DNA from: Comamonadaceae bacterium
GTDB lineage: Bacteria; Pseudomonadota; Gammaproteobacteria; Burkholderiales; Burkholderiaceae_C
DNA: 64,000 bases
Assembly (NCBI GenBank): GCA_027484575.1
Contig: JAIXSQ010000018.1
Span: 1 to 64,000, forward strand
Direction: 5' to 3'
Positions 63,678 through 64,000 of this stretch are shown piece by piece (positions within the stretch are counted from its first letter, which is position 1; the number at the start of each line of letters is the position of its first letter). A model generated the notes under the pieces. It was given only the letters and a program-made list of their open reading frames with translations, was not told the DNA's origin and ran no database searches. The translations under genes and the position numbers were made by a program.

Positions 63678-64000
63678 ATGTTGATTTCCGCCCTGCCCGA
63701 CGGCGCCCCGCTCGATGTCGTGCTGACCGCCTGGACGCGGTCCGTGCGCGGCATGGCCGTGCAGGCGGTGGCGGTGCTCGGGCCGGCCCTGGACGCGCCG
63801 GCCGGCGCGCAGCAGGTGCTGGCCGTGCACCCCCCGGCGGCGGCTGGCCTGGCGCAGGCCCTGGCCACCGAGGTGCAGGCGCCCACCGACCCCTTGCTGG
63901 CCTGGGACAACCTGGCCGAAGCCCCCGTGTCCCCCTGGCTGGCGCCGGCCCGCGCCCTCGGCCTGCAGGCGCGCCTGGCCATTGCGCAGGCCCTGCCGGC
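63678..64000 (+). CDS. Start of an unidentified gene (partial, 3' end outside window)
   Basis: An open frame from ATG 63678 to the window edge, about 107 codons without a stop, in the codon usage of neighbouring genes. It begins MLISALPDGAPLDVVLTAWT and is rich in Ala, Leu and Val. A later AWDNLAEAP and ARALGLQARLAIAQALP could be the start of a GAF-like or sensor domain, but this is a guess. Divergent from the response regulator by 71 bases, so a sensor kinase is a reasonable possibility. No function assigned. Confidence 0.5.
   Translation, partial: MLISALPDGAPLDVVLTAWTRSVRGMAVQAVAVLGPALDAPAGAQQVLAVHPPAAAGLAQALATEVQAPTDPLLAWDNLAEAPVSPWLAPARALGLQARLAIAQALP

Overview
The window is high-GC chromosomal DNA from a betaproteobacterium, most likely Burkholderiales (Comamonadaceae or a close relative). 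The evidence is gene order typical of that group (pilMNOPQ-aroK-aroB-dgt; mlaFEDACB-yadGH-ibaG-murA-his; hisIE-hinT-tatABC-protease-DUF34-pdxA; petABC-sspAB; dciA|M23-secA), System II cytochrome c maturation (ResB/CcsB), and a short-form HisG. Genes are very densely packed. Many neighbours overlap by ATGA or GTGA, and about a dozen genes use GTG, TTG or apparently CTG starts. No stretch over 300 bases lacks a gene. The longest gaps are 14774-15011, 32924-33135 and 47265-47434; promoter-like or hairpin sequence is described below for the first and third, and nothing convincing was seen in the second.

Layout. 1-2620: metK (cut by the window edge) diverges from two lipid A-type acyltransferases. 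2631-4285: an epoxide-hydrolase-like protein and the ribosome-assembly GTPase EngB, on the minus strand. 4371-10324: cytochrome c4, resB-ccsB, then msrP-msrQ. 10332-11899: lysA and lptM (minus), with cyaY diverging. 12275-14773: penicillin-binding protein 1A (minus). 15012-25588: pilMNOPQ, aroK, aroB, dgt, an MFS transporter, a DUF1415 protein and a methyltransferase, nearly all overlapping. 25602-26629: a small membrane protein and a REP-associated tyrosine transposase (RAYT) bounded exactly by 19-bp inverted repeats, the one clearly mobile element. 26699-32923: gltBD. 33136-39163: the Mla phospholipid-transport operon with mlaA inside it, a YadGH-type ABC exporter and a BolA protein. 39165-48199: murA and the histidine operon, interrupted on the opposite strand by a two-domain fasciclin lipoprotein between hisF and hisI. 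48196-53608: a small membrane protein, hinT, tatABC, a DegS/AlgW-type protease, a DUF34 protein and pdxA. 53613-58297: mscL, petABC, sspA-sspB and tRNA-Thr(UGU). 58391-62615: dciA head-to-head with an M23 peptidase, then secA. 62647-64000: an unusual response regulator and the start of a divergent unknown gene.

Functional links. Envelope biology dominates: lipid A acylation, LptM, PBP1A, MurA, M23 peptidase, Mla, SecA, Tat, type IV pilus assembly, MscL and the regulatory-type protease. TatABC would export the Tat substrates encoded here (MsrP and the Rieske protein). ResB/CcsB would attach haem to cytochromes c4 and c1. SspB delivers substrates to ClpXP. Nearly all of the window is conserved core genome. 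The most unusual items are the RAYT element, the inferred CTG start of hisH, the fasciclin insertion in the his operon, hairpins built from the stop codons of convergent genes, and the response regulator with a lengthened receiver domain.
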